Under the pieces are notes generated by a model, which did not search any database, had not been told where the DNA came from, and worked only from the letters and a program-made list of their open reading frames with translations. This document shows, piece after piece, positions 50,752 through 59,773 of a stretch of DNA of 64,000 bases. Both the position numbers and the translations under genes were made by a program. Source of the stretch: Oribacterium sp. Lineage in GTDB: Bacteria; Bacillota_A; Clostridia; Lachnospirales; Lachnospiraceae. The stretch covers positions 5,171 to 69,170 of the forward strand of contig SFND01000007.1 in NCBI GenBank assembly GCA_004554245.1. The letters run 5' to 3'. How positions within the stretch are numbered: position 1 is the stretch's first letter; the number at the start of each line of letters is the position of its first letter.

Positions 50752-50826
50752 TATTGAGACCTCTCTGACCTTACTTTTTCATTGTACAACATAGAAGCAT
50801 GACGCCCTTCAAAAAGGAGCGTTGAT

Positions 50827-51966
50827 TCACGCACGATTGCTTCTCTGCAATGCTACATTTAACACGATGCCCATACCGGCATAGACGGAAACCAGTGAAC
50901 TTACGCCTCTCGAGAAAAAAGGAAGTGTGATGCCGGTATTCGGGAAGATTCCCGTGGTTACCGCAATGTGCGTATAGGTCTGAAATCCGATCCATGCCAT
51001 CATACCGACACAGATCAGACGTCCACTGAGATTTCGAGCCTTCCTTGCTATTATAAGACATTCTACGATAATCAACAAGAATAATATGATAATTATCAGC
51101 GATCCACGGAAGCCGAGCTCCTCTCCCACGACTGCAAAAATGAAGTCATTATCCTCCTCCGCGAGGAAATTACCGTTTTTCACGGAAAAAATGGAGCTGT
51201 TGTAGAGCCCCTTGCCCGTCAGCTTTCCGGAGCCGATCGCCATCATGGAGTACATCTGCTGGTAGAAGGTCTGCGTGTTCTCCGACGGGTTCAGGAAGGT
51301 CAGGATACGCTGTGCCTGATAGCCACGCAGCAGCGGGATCTTATCATAGAGGCCCGACCGGAACAGATAGACGAAGATCAGGGCGAAGGGAACGATGGCG
51401 AGGACCACACCGAGGATCCACCGGAAGCTGATATCCGACGCAAAGACCATGGCCGCCACGATGATCGTGATGATGATACTCGTACTCAGGTTCGGCTGCA
51501 GAAGGATCAGCAGGATCGGGATCATAAACCACACGAAGGCCATCAGCACGATGTGCGGCAGATTGATCTGGTCCTTCGCCCGCTGAAAGTAGGCAGCGAA
51601 GAACACGATGAGTCCGATCTTCACGAACTCGGCCGGCTGGACCTGTCCGATGACCGGCAGCTGTATCCAGCGGACCGCATCGTGTCCGGCGGCGGTTCCG
51701 TAGATCAGAACACCCGCGAGGAGCAGGACGCAGAACAGGTAGATCAGATTCGCCTGCTGCACGATCCAGCGATAGTCCACGAGCGACAGGGCGATGCAGA
51801 TCGCCAGCCCGGCGAAGGAACCCAGGATCTGACGCACGACCTGTACGTCCCGAAAGCTCTCGGCACCGACCGCGGAGCGCATGACGAGCACGCCGAAGAT
51901 GTTCAGCACGATCATATAGAGGACGAGCCGGAAATCATAATGCTTAAAATTGTAATCAAACCTCAT
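50827..51966 (-). CDS. rodA: peptidoglycan polymerase RodA (SEDS)
   Basis: 379 residues, about ten membrane helices. SEDS motifs include AGHDAVRWIQLP, QPAEFVKIGL, EEDNDFIFAVVGEELGF and GIFPNTGITLPFFSRGVSSL. It polymerises glycan strands for elongation with the class B PBP encoded upstream (mrdA). Confidence 0.95.
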   Translation of the reverse strand: MRFDYNFKHYDFRLVLYMIVLNIFGVLVMRSAVGAESFRDVQVVRQILGSFAGLAICIALSLVDYRWIVQQANLIYLFCVLLLAGVLIYGTAAGHDAVRWIQLPVIGQVQPAEFVKIGLIVFFAAYFQRAKDQINLPHIVLMAFVWFMIPILLILLQPNLSTSIIITIIVAAMVFASDISFRWILGVVLAIVPFALIFVYLFRSGLYDKIPLLRGYQAQRILTFLNPSENTQTFYQQMYSMMAIGSGKLTGKGLYNSSIFSVKNGNFLAEEDNDFIFAVVGEELGFRGSLIIIILFLLIIVECLIIARKARNLSGRLICVGMMAWIGFQTYTHIAVTTGIFPNTGITLPFFSRGVSSLVSVYAGMGIVLNVALQRSNRA

Positions 51967-52059
51967 ATGTCTACTCTTCTATGAATGACTGCCTGTGCTG
52001 CGCAGCGCCTGTTGCATACACATGCGCACGCGCACACACGGAAAGGAAGGTGACGATGC

Positions 52060-54930
52060 TTAGTCGGAAACATTGACCAAGGAAACGTAGGACGCATCCC
52101 GTGAAAGGATGGCCTCGAGACTGTCCTTGCCATAGCAGTAATTGTATACGTTGTTTGCGAGACTCGCGGCGTTACCGGAGGAATATCCGTACGGGATGTT
52201 CACGGTGACGGCGATCTCCGGGTTGTCATACGGCGCGTAGGAAACGAAAACCGCATGGTTACCACGGTCCTCACGCTCCTGTGCGGTACCGGTCTTACCG
52301 GCGATCGGGATATTCTGACCGCTGAAGACGTTCTTCGCGACACCATCCGTGATCATCTCACGAAGTCCGGTCTGCACCGCGTTCCAGGTTACCGTGCTGA
52401 ACTCAAGCTGGTCCTTCACCTTCGGCTCGATCGTACGAAGCACGTTTCCGTCGGAGTCCGTCACCTTGTCGAGGATCGAGAGGTCGAAGACTGTGCCACG
52501 GTTTGCGACAGCGGTGATATAGCGGGCGTACTGCACGTTATTGTATGCATGATTACCCTGACCCATCGCAGAACGCTCCGGATCGTAATCCGAGATGTGC
52601 GGCTTCGTCTCATCGATTTCGACGCCCGAGAGGGAATCGAGTCCGAAGGCAGCGGCGTACTTTGCGATCCGCTCGAGACCGAGAGTCTGGCTGTAGATGC
52701 CGTTCGGATCCGTCGCCAGTCGATGGCCGACCTCGGCGAAGAAGAAGTTGCAGGAGTTCTTGATACCATCGATGATATTCTCCTCCCCATGCTTCTCCGG
52801 GTAGATCCAGCAGCGGATGTTCGGTACGACGTCCTTGTAGATACCGGTACAGTCGATGATGGTCGAGAGGTCGATGACGCCCTCTTCCATCGCCGCGATC
52901 GAGGTGATCGGCTTGAAGGCCGAACCAGGTGCGAGCTGGGTCTGGGTTGCGTTGTTGAGAAGCGGCAGGGACAGGTCCTTGTTCACCTTCGCGAGGTAAT
53001 CACTGTCCGTGATCCGGTTGTTGTCGAAGCCCGGATAGGTCACGAGGGTCCGGATCTTTCCAGTCTTCACATCCGTCACGACGACCGAGCCGTTGCACGG
53101 ATCCAGCGCAAGCTGTGCCGGGGTCAATGCAATCTGCCGGACCTTCTTCACGAGGAAGGTGTAGGCATAGTGCGCGTCGCCGGTTGAAAGCTGCAGGTAG
53201 GCCTGTGCATCCTCCGGGAGAACGCCCTGCTCGAAGAGGGCCATCAGTAAGAGGTAGCCCTGAAGGGTGTTGTCCGCGATCGCGTACTTATAAAGGACCT
53301 TGTCAAAATCCGTATCGTCCCGGAGCCGCACCATCAGCTGCTCGACGAGCAGCTGGTAGATGTTCTCGGTATCATAGTAATCTTCGGAAAGCGACAGCTT
53401 CGAGGTATCGAGCCACGCCTCCTCGAGGCCGGCGATGATGAAGTCGTGGAGACTGATGGTGTCGTTTCGCCATGCCTGGTAGGCCTCCGAATCCTTAAAC
53501 TTCTGATTCGAGCTCTGAATCATACCCGAGGCGTCACTCAGAAGATAGTCATAGATGTAGACGATGAAGGCCTGCATATCCTTCGGAAGCGCATTCAGTT
53601 CACTCGTACTCGGGTTCAGGAGCTCCTGCTCGATGCGCTGAAGCTTCTTTTCCTTATTGTCCGCGAAGATGTCCGCGATCTGGCGCTCGGCGCTGCCCGG
53701 CGCAGCCTCGGCGAAATGGGCGGAATCCAGCACGTTATTATTGATGAGCTGGAAGTAGGCGTCCTTCACCGGGATGGTGATCTGGGACTGCTTTACCTGC
53801 ACGTTCTGCGGAGCATCCGATTCGACGATCTTCGATGCGAGTATGCCGGCCAGCTCCTGCTCGAGCAGGTGGTAGATCGCGATCTGGTCGTTCGCGGAGA
53901 TGGTGGTATAGATATCATTGCCCGCCTTCGCCTCGGATTCCGAGACGACCTCGAGGACAGAGCCGACGGAGTTCAGGTACATCTCGCGGTAGCCCTTCTG
54001 TCCCTTCAGCTCGGACTCCATGCTCTTCTCGAGACCCCAGACGCCGACGGTGTCGTTCAGCTCGTAACCCTCATCGATCTTTCGGAGCTCTGCGAGCTGA
54101 TCCTCCCGGACCTGGCCGGTATAGCCGACGATGTGGCTCAGGTACGGCGCATAGTTGTACTTTCGTACGGAAACATTTTCGATATCGACACCCTGCAGCT
54201 CGCCCTTCGCCTCGAGGATCTCCGCCATGCACTCCTTCGACACGTTCTTTACGATGGTCGTGGTCTGGTAGCGCTGGTAGGCGGTGAGACGCATGGTATA
54301 GAAGATGTTGATCATATCGAGGGCGGTCTCGTCATCGAGGACGATCGCCATGCCGTTTTCATCCTTGATGTTATCGAAGCGGTAACGACGCTTCGAGGTG
54401 TTGAAGGCCTCCTGTGCACTCAGGTGAAAGTCCTTCTCGCTGAGGTCGGAGACATTGCGCCCGCGGATGTTCGCGATAAAGCGCTTCCGGTCATTTTCGG
54501 AGCTCGTCGTGAACTGAAACTCATGATTCTCATCGAGCCGGATTTTATACTGTCCGTCAACGGAATAGCCGTACTTCTCGATGATCTCCGTCAGGTGATA
54601 CAGCATCAGATTCCGGCGGTTGATGCCCTGATCCGTCGTGTCGTAGGCACCGTTGTCAGCGATCGTAATGTTGTACTGAAGCTCGTTATACGCGAGGAGA
54701 CGACCGTCGCGGTCATAGATATTGCCCCTCGTACCGACCGTGGTCACCTTCGTCAGAGTACGGTTCTGATAATCCGAGAGGTACTGATCTCCGTTCACGA
54801 TCTGCAGCTCGAACAGGCGTCCTGCGAGTACCGCAAATAAAAGCGTGAAAATCAGCCCCAGTGCAAAGAGACGGGAGCTGATGAAACGGATGATAAATTC
54901 TTTAACTGCGCTCAGTAATTCCTTGAACAA
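52060..54930 (-). CDS. mrdA: class B penicillin-binding protein 2
   Basis: 956 residues, longer than the usual 600-700, with a large insertion between the dimerisation and transpeptidase domains. One N-terminal membrane helix; transpeptidase motifs PGSAFKPI (Ser near residue 669), NSCNFF (SxN) and AGKTGTAQE. Cross-links peptidoglycan with RodA in the elongasome. The start is a TTG at 54930: AGAGGAG lies 8 bases upstream and no ATG fits. Confidence 0.93.
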   Translation of the reverse strand: MFKELLSAVKEFIIRFISSRLFALGLIFTLLFAVLAGRLFELQIVNGDQYLSDYQNRTLTKVTTVGTRGNIYDRDGRLLAYNELQYNITIADNGAYDTTDQGINRRNLMLYHLTEIIEKYGYSVDGQYKIRLDENHEFQFTTSSENDRKRFIANIRGRNVSDLSEKDFHLSAQEAFNTSKRRYRFDNIKDENGMAIVLDDETALDMINIFYTMRLTAYQRYQTTTIVKNVSKECMAEILEAKGELQGVDIENVSVRKYNYAPYLSHIVGYTGQVREDQLAELRKIDEGYELNDTVGVWGLEKSMESELKGQKGYREMYLNSVGSVLEVVSESEAKAGNDIYTTISANDQIAIYHLLEQELAGILASKIVESDAPQNVQVKQSQITIPVKDAYFQLINNNVLDSAHFAEAAPGSAERQIADIFADNKEKKLQRIEQELLNPSTSELNALPKDMQAFIVYIYDYLLSDASGMIQSSNQKFKDSEAYQAWRNDTISLHDFIIAGLEEAWLDTSKLSLSEDYYDTENIYQLLVEQLMVRLRDDTDFDKVLYKYAIADNTLQGYLLLMALFEQGVLPEDAQAYLQLSTGDAHYAYTFLVKKVRQIALTPAQLALDPCNGSVVVTDVKTGKIRTLVTYPGFDNNRITDSDYLAKVNKDLSLPLLNNATQTQLAPGSAFKPITSIAAMEEGVIDLSTIIDCTGIYKDVVPNIRCWIYPEKHGEENIIDGIKNSCNFFFAEVGHRLATDPNGIYSQTLGLERIAKYAAAFGLDSLSGVEIDETKPHISDYDPERSAMGQGNHAYNNVQYARYITAVANRGTVFDLSILDKVTDSDGNVLRTIEPKVKDQLEFSTVTWNAVQTGLREMITDGVAKNVFSGQNIPIAGKTGTAQEREDRGNHAVFVSYAPYDNPEIAVTVNIPYGYSSGNAASLANNVYNYCYGKDSLEAILSRDASYVSLVNVSD

Positions 54931-54941
54931 TGAAGACTCCT

Positions 54942-55493
54942 CTAGCGTTCGATCCGCTCATGGGCGGAGAAGAAGAAACGATACAGTACCAGTGTGACGA
55001 GCAGTGAAAATACGATAGACGGCAGTACGACATGCAGTCCATAGTACAGAAGATTCAGCTTCAGTCGGATCAGAAAGCGGAACACATAGATGTAGATGTG
55101 GTAGATCATGAGATTGAATACGCACATGAACATCGGCAGGGTGATGTACTCTTCGTAGTAGAAGCGGCTGAAGAAGCCGTTGAGATAGCCGATCAGGACG
55201 AAGACCAGGCTGTAGAAGCCGAAGGGACCGGAATAGAAAAGGTCCATCAGGAGGCCGGCACCGAGTCCGTAGATCATGCCCGGCAGACTGCCGTGCAGGA
55301 AGCCGAAGGAGAAGGTCAGGATCAGCAGCAGGTTCGGGGAAGCGGCGAGAAACGGAATCAGCGGAAATACGCTGGTCTGAATCAGGAACGCAAGCCCCAG
55401 GGATGCGATATAAAAGAGGATACGAAGACGCTGCTTCGTCTTCCGCTTCAAAGGCTTCCATTTCGGTAATTTTCGTTTCGTAACTGCGTTCAT
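54942..55493 (-). CDS. mreD: rod shape-determining protein MreD
   Basis: 183 residues, five or six membrane helices (LASPNLLLILTFSFGFLHGS, GPFGFYSLVFVLIGYLNG). Basic N-terminus. Partner of MreC in the elongasome; 13 bases after mreC. Confidence 0.9.
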   Translation of the reverse strand: MNAVTKRKLPKWKPLKRKTKQRLRILFYIASLGLAFLIQTSVFPLIPFLAASPNLLLILTFSFGFLHGSLPGMIYGLGAGLLMDLFYSGPFGFYSLVFVLIGYLNGFFSRFYYEEYITLPMFMCVFNLMIYHIYIYVFRFLIRLKLNLLYYGLHVVLPSIVFSLLVTLVLYRFFFSAHERIER

Positions 55494-55506
55494 ATCCTAT
55501 CCGACC

Positions 55507-56583
55507 TCACCCTGCATTCTCGTCTGTGCTCTCGTCAGAGGCACTCGTCTCGCCGGTGATGTCGCTGAGCGGCGTCAGCCCTTCCATCCCGGACCACTGT
55601 GAAGACGCCTCCGTGGACGCGATGCTCTGTCCGTCTGCTGCAGTGGCACTCTCCTCGGCGACAGCACTCTCCTCGACGGCAGTACTCTCCTCTGCGGCCG
55701 TTGTGTCCGTCAGGTTCTTCATCAGGACATCCTGCCCCTCATTCGTGTCGAGGAAGTGGTCGGACTTTACATCCTTCAGCACGAGGACCTCGGTGAGATC
55801 ATCGAAATCGGCTGCCGGAATCAGATAGCCGGTCTTCATCAGCTTCTTCTCGTCATCCTGGATATCGACGGCATAGCCGATGAGGATCCCCGGCATGAAC
55901 TTCGAGGAGATGTTGGAGGTGACGATGCGGTCACCGTCCTGGATCGTCGCGTCCTTCTGCATGTCGGTGATGCGGAGCCGTCCCTGCTGGTAGAGGGTCA
56001 GGTCGCCGGCGACGATGCAGGTGCTGCTCGACTGCAGGCACATCGCAGAAACGCGGGACTCGTCGTCGATGATGGAACGGACGGTCGCATAATTCAGGCC
56101 GACGTCGGTCACGATGCCGACGAGTCCGCCGTTCGCCATGACGTTCTGATCGACACGGATGCCGTCCTGGGAGCCCTTATCGATACGAAAGACCTGGAAC
56201 CAGTTCTCGGAATCCTTTGCGATGACGCGGGCGGCTACCTTCTCATACTGAAGGTAATCCTGATCCAGGGCATAAAGATCACGGAGGCGACTCAGCTCGC
56301 CCTCGTTCTGGGCGAGCCGGTTGTTCTCCTCCGTGAGCAGGTCGATCTGTTCATTTAAGCGCTTGTTCTCCTCCTGTACGGCCTTCAGGCTGCGATGGTC
56401 CTCGAGCTCCTCATAGAGCCCGTAGCCCACACGGTTCACGCCGGTCTGGAGCGGCACCAGCACATAGCCGATGGTGTTTCGGATCGGGTTCATGAGACCG
56501 TCCTTTACGCTCGAAAGGACGATCATCATGACGCATAGTACCGTAAGAACAATAAAGATATATTTACTCTTCCTGTTTTCCAC
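55507..56583 (-). CDS. mreC: rod shape-determining protein MreC
   Basis: 358 residues: one membrane helix (8-28), a coiled coil (about 65-100, LKAVQEENKRLNEQIDLLTE), then the two beta domains (VIAKDSENWFQVFRIDKGSQDGI). An Ala/Glu/Ser-rich C-terminal tail (AAEESTAVEESAVAEES) extends past the family core. GTG start overlapping the radC 3' end by 20 bases. mreB, usually next to it, is absent here. Confidence 0.93.
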   Translation of the reverse strand: MENRKSKYIFIVLTVLCVMMIVLSSVKDGLMNPIRNTIGYVLVPLQTGVNRVGYGLYEELEDHRSLKAVQEENKRLNEQIDLLTEENNRLAQNEGELSRLRDLYALDQDYLQYEKVAARVIAKDSENWFQVFRIDKGSQDGIRVDQNVMANGGLVGIVTDVGLNYATVRSIIDDESRVSAMCLQSSSTCIVAGDLTLYQQGRLRITDMQKDATIQDGDRIVTSNISSKFMPGILIGYAVDIQDDEKKLMKTGYLIPAADFDDLTEVLVLKDVKSDHFLDTNEGQDVLMKNLTDTTAAEESTAVEESAVAEESATAADGQSIASTEASSQWSGMEGLTPLSDITGETSASDESTDENAG

Positions 56584-57274
56584 TGATTAATTCCTGTTCT
56601 CTGAAGCTGATATAGCGATGGTCGCCGATGATGACATGATCGATGAGGCGTATCCCGACGAGCTGTGCGGCCTGATCCAGCTCACGCGTGAACTTGATAT
56701 CCTCCTCCGACGGTGCCGGATCTCCGCTCGGGTGATTGTGCACCATGATGAAGCAGGCGGCATGAATGCCGAGCGCTTCGATGAAGATCTCCCGTGATGA
56801 AATCGCAGAGCGACAGCAGGTGCCGGTCGAAAGGAGCTTATCCTTCAGAAGCTGCATCTGGTAGTCGAGGTAGAGGATGCGGACGACCTCATGGTCGAGA
56901 TACCGGAGATCCTCCATATAGTACTCTGCCACCAGCTCAGGGCGTGAAAACACGGTATGCTTCACTCTCTTCGCCCGCTGCCAGATGCGGTGCGCGATTT
57001 CACCGACGACGCTGAGCTGAACGGCCTTCACATAGCCGATCCCCTCCACCTGCCGGTACTCCTCCGGCGTAAAGTGCATCATCCCGACGAGTCCGTCAAA
57101 TTCCGGATTCATGGACAGCACCTTTTCTGCCACCTCCAGCACCGTGTGATTCTTCGTGCCGGTGCGCAGCAGGATCGCGAGGAGCTCCGCGTCGGTGAGG
57201 CTCTCCGCCCCCAGTGTCATGCACTTCTCGTACGGCATCTCCTCAGGTTTCAGATTATTCCATTTATTACACAT
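56564..57274 (-). CDS. radC: RadC family JAB1/MPN-domain protein
   Basis: 236 residues: N-terminal helix-hairpin-helix-like part (ESLTDAELLAILLRTGT, GIGYVKAVQL) and a JAB metalloprotease fold with His179-x-His181 and Asp185 (HNHPSGDPAPSEED). Despite the name, a DNA repair role is not established. AAGGAG start box. First gene of the mreC-mreD-mrdA-rodA string. Confidence 0.94.
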   Translation of the reverse strand: MCNKWNNLKPEEMPYEKCMTLGAESLTDAELLAILLRTGTKNHTVLEVAEKVLSMNPEFDGLVGMMHFTPEEYRQVEGIGYVKAVQLSVVGEIAHRIWQRAKRVKHTVFSRPELVAEYYMEDLRYLDHEVVRILYLDYQMQLLKDKLLSTGTCCRSAISSREIFIEALGIHAACFIMVHNHPSGDPAPSEEDIKFTRELDQAAQLVGIRLIDHVIIGDHRYISFREQELISGKQEE

Positions 57275-57336
57275 ATTTACTCCTTGTCCCAGGGAAGAAC
57301 ATGGAGCCCACGATGCCTTATTCTAACATAAAGCGG

Positions 57337-57370
57337 CAAAACCGTAAACGCCTAAGAGTTTACGGTTTTG
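57337..57370 (-). terminator. terminator after gamma-lyase-like gene
   Basis: CAAAACCGTAAAC/GTTTACGGTTTTG around an 8-base loop, just beyond the 3' end of the - strand gene. Confidence 0.8.
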
Positions 57371-57399
57371 TGATGATTCTGTGTCTTGTTTTTTAATAT

Positions 57400-58680
57400 T
57401 TAAATCGTGATGAGGCCCTTTTCCAGCATCTTCTGTACGGACATCATGATGCCGAGCTTTCCGTGGTACCAGGTGAGGCCGCCCTGGAAGTAGACGTTGT
57501 ACGGTGCACGGATCGGGCCGTCGGCAGAGAGCTCGATGGAACTGCCCTGAACGAAGGCACCGGCCGCCATGATGACCTTGCTGTCGTAGCCCGGCATATC
57601 ATCCGGATACGGGGTGACGAAGCTGTCGATCGGTGCGGCTGCCTGGATGCCCTGGCAGAACGCGACCATGGCCTCCTCGGAGCCGAGGGTGATCGCCTGG
57701 ATGATGTCGTAGCGGGTGGTGTCTGCACTCGGGTGGCACTGGAAACCTAAACGCTCATACACCTTTGCAGCGAAGATGGCGGTTTTCTCAGCATTGGCCG
57801 TGATGACCGGGGACATGAAGAGGCCCTGGTAGAACAGCTTGTTGTTATCAAGGGAAGCACCGACCTCCTTCCCGAGGCCTGGGGTCGTGAGGCGTACGGC
57901 TGCACGCTCCACGCAGTCCTTCGTGCCGGCGATGTAGCCACCGAGTGGCGCGAGTCCGCCGCCCGGGTTCTTGATGAGGGAGCCCACGACCATGTCGGCT
58001 CCGTACAGGGACGGCTCCTCACGGCGGGTGAACTCACCGTAGCAGTTATCGACCATGCAGATCACGTCCGGCTTGATGGACTTCACGAAGGCGATGAGCT
58101 CGCCGATGCTCTCCGGAGAGAAGGTATCCCGGCTTGCGTAGCCCTTTGAGCGCTGGATCTCGACGAGATGCGTACGCTCATTGATAGCAGCACGGATGCC
58201 GTCGTAGTCGAAGCCGCCGTCCGGCAGCAGGTCGACCTGACGGTACGTGATGCCGTACTCGGCGAGGCTGCCGGTGGATGGGCGGATGCCGATGATCTCC
58301 TCGAGGGTGTCATACGGGCCGCCGGCCGGACAGAGGATCTCGTCCCCCGGGCGGGTGTTGCCGGCGAGGGCGATGCCGAGGGCGTGTGTACCGGAGGTGA
58401 TCTGTGAGCGGACGAGTGCATCCTCGGTGCCGAAGACATTGGCATACACCTGCTCCAGGGTATCTCGACCGATATCGTCGTAGCCGTAGCCGGTGGTGCC
58501 ATAGAGATGCGCCTCGGATACGTGCGCGTCCTGGAAGGCCTTCACGACCTTCAGCTGATTGTACTCGGCGATGCTGTCGATCTCTGCAAAGCGATCGCGG
58601 AGGTCGGCGAGGGCCTCCTCACAGAGTGTATATACTTCTTCCTTTATGCCCAGTGCACGGAACATGTCTCGATTATCCAT
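57400..58680 (-). CDS. methionine gamma-lyase-like PLP enzyme (aluminium-resistance family)
   Basis: 426 residues of the COG4100 family. The PLP lysine is in VVGSLIKNPGGGLAPLGGYI, with VDNCYGEF and ITSGTHALGIAL conserved around the cofactor. Related to Cys/Met-metabolism lyases, but the substrate is not proven. Its first 37 bases overlap the end of miaA, and this miaA partnership is conserved in Clostridia. Confidence 0.85.
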   Translation of the reverse strand: MDNRDMFRALGIKEEVYTLCEEALADLRDRFAEIDSIAEYNQLKVVKAFQDAHVSEAHLYGTTGYGYDDIGRDTLEQVYANVFGTEDALVRSQITSGTHALGIALAGNTRPGDEILCPAGGPYDTLEEIIGIRPSTGSLAEYGITYRQVDLLPDGGFDYDGIRAAINERTHLVEIQRSKGYASRDTFSPESIGELIAFVKSIKPDVICMVDNCYGEFTRREEPSLYGADMVVGSLIKNPGGGLAPLGGYIAGTKDCVERAAVRLTTPGLGKEVGASLDNNKLFYQGLFMSPVITANAEKTAIFAAKVYERLGFQCHPSADTTRYDIIQAITLGSEEAMVAFCQGIQAAAPIDSFVTPYPDDMPGYDSKVIMAAGAFVQGSSIELSADGPIRAPYNVYFQGGLTWYHGKLGIMMSVQKMLEKGLITI

Positions 58681-59708
58681 TCTACTATCTTTTCCTTCTT
58701 ATATTCAAAATTCTGGAGCTCGATCCAGTGGACGTCGCGTTCGCGGCGAAACCAGGTGAGCTGGCGCTTCGCATAATTCCGCGAGTTCTGCTGAATCTTA
58801 GCGACAGCCTGAGCCATTATAACACGATTCTCCGGGGTTTCAAGCGGGAGGGCCCGGAGTTCCGCCTCGGTAACCACGGATTTCGAGGCTTCTTCGACGG
58901 AAATCCCCTTCTCATACGCGAGGATCGTGTCGAACGCCGTGAGGACCTCGCGGTAGCCGATCCCCTTCATCGAGGTGCGCTCCGGCGGCAGGTTTCGGGC
59001 ACGGAGCCGGATGCACTCGTCGAGGAGGCCGTCCGACAGCATCCCCTCGACGCGCTGGTTGATGCGCGCGTAGAGCTTCTCCCGTTCGTCGTTCAGGACG
59101 AAGAAGACACTGTCGTAGATGGCGGTCTTCGCCCTCTCCTCTTCGTTATGGGCAGAGATCGGGGTGCCGTGGAGCTCGTAGAAGCTGAGGGCACGGATCA
59201 CGCGGCGGATATTGTGGGCGTGGATCTTTTCGGTCGACGCCGGGTCGACCTCACGGAGGCGCTCGTAGAGCTGCTCTGCGCCGCCCGGCTGGTCGGCGAT
59301 CGCCTGGAGGCGGGCCGATACTTCCTGATGCTTCGTAGCATCCTCTTCCGTGAAGTCGATGCCATAGAGAAGCGCCTGGATATAGAAGCCGGTGCCGCCG
59401 ACGAGGATCGGGATATGGCCGCGCCGGTAGATGCCGTCGATCGCTTCCGACGCCATCTGCTGGAAGGCCTGCACGTCATAATCGGTGTCGACGTCGATGA
59501 CGTCGATGAGGTGGTGCGGAACACCCTCCATCTCCTGCTTCGTCACCTTCGCAGAGCCGATGTCGAGGCCTCGGTAGACCTGGACGGAATCCGCCGAGAC
59601 GATCTCACCGTCGAGCGCTTTCCCGAGCGCCACCGAGGTGCTCGTCTTCCCTACGGCGGTCGGGCCGGCGAGGATGATGAGGGGCCTCTTCGCAATGTTG
59701 ATATTCAT
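58644..59708 (-). CDS. miaA: tRNA dimethylallyltransferase
   Basis: 354 residues; adds dimethylallyl to A37 of tRNAs reading UNN codons. P-loop GPTAVGKTS (residues 15-23), SADSVQVYRGLDIGSAK and SMKGIGYREV are the family motifs. AAAGGAAG start. Downstream of mutL. Confidence 0.95.
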   Translation of the reverse strand: MNINIAKRPLIILAGPTAVGKTSTSVALGKALDGEIVSADSVQVYRGLDIGSAKVTKQEMEGVPHHLIDVIDVDTDYDVQAFQQMASEAIDGIYRRGHIPILVGGTGFYIQALLYGIDFTEEDATKHQEVSARLQAIADQPGGAEQLYERLREVDPASTEKIHAHNIRRVIRALSFYELHGTPISAHNEEERAKTAIYDSVFFVLNDEREKLYARINQRVEGMLSDGLLDECIRLRARNLPPERTSMKGIGYREVLTAFDTILAYEKGISVEEASKSVVTEAELRALPLETPENRVIMAQAVAKIQQNSRNYAKRQLTWFRRERDVHWIELQNFEYKKEKIVEWIIETCSVHWA

Positions 59709-59773
59709 AGTCTCTGCTTCCTTTCGGTGGCCGGAGGGCTTCCTGCGGCCCGCCTTACATGAATGTCTGGTAT

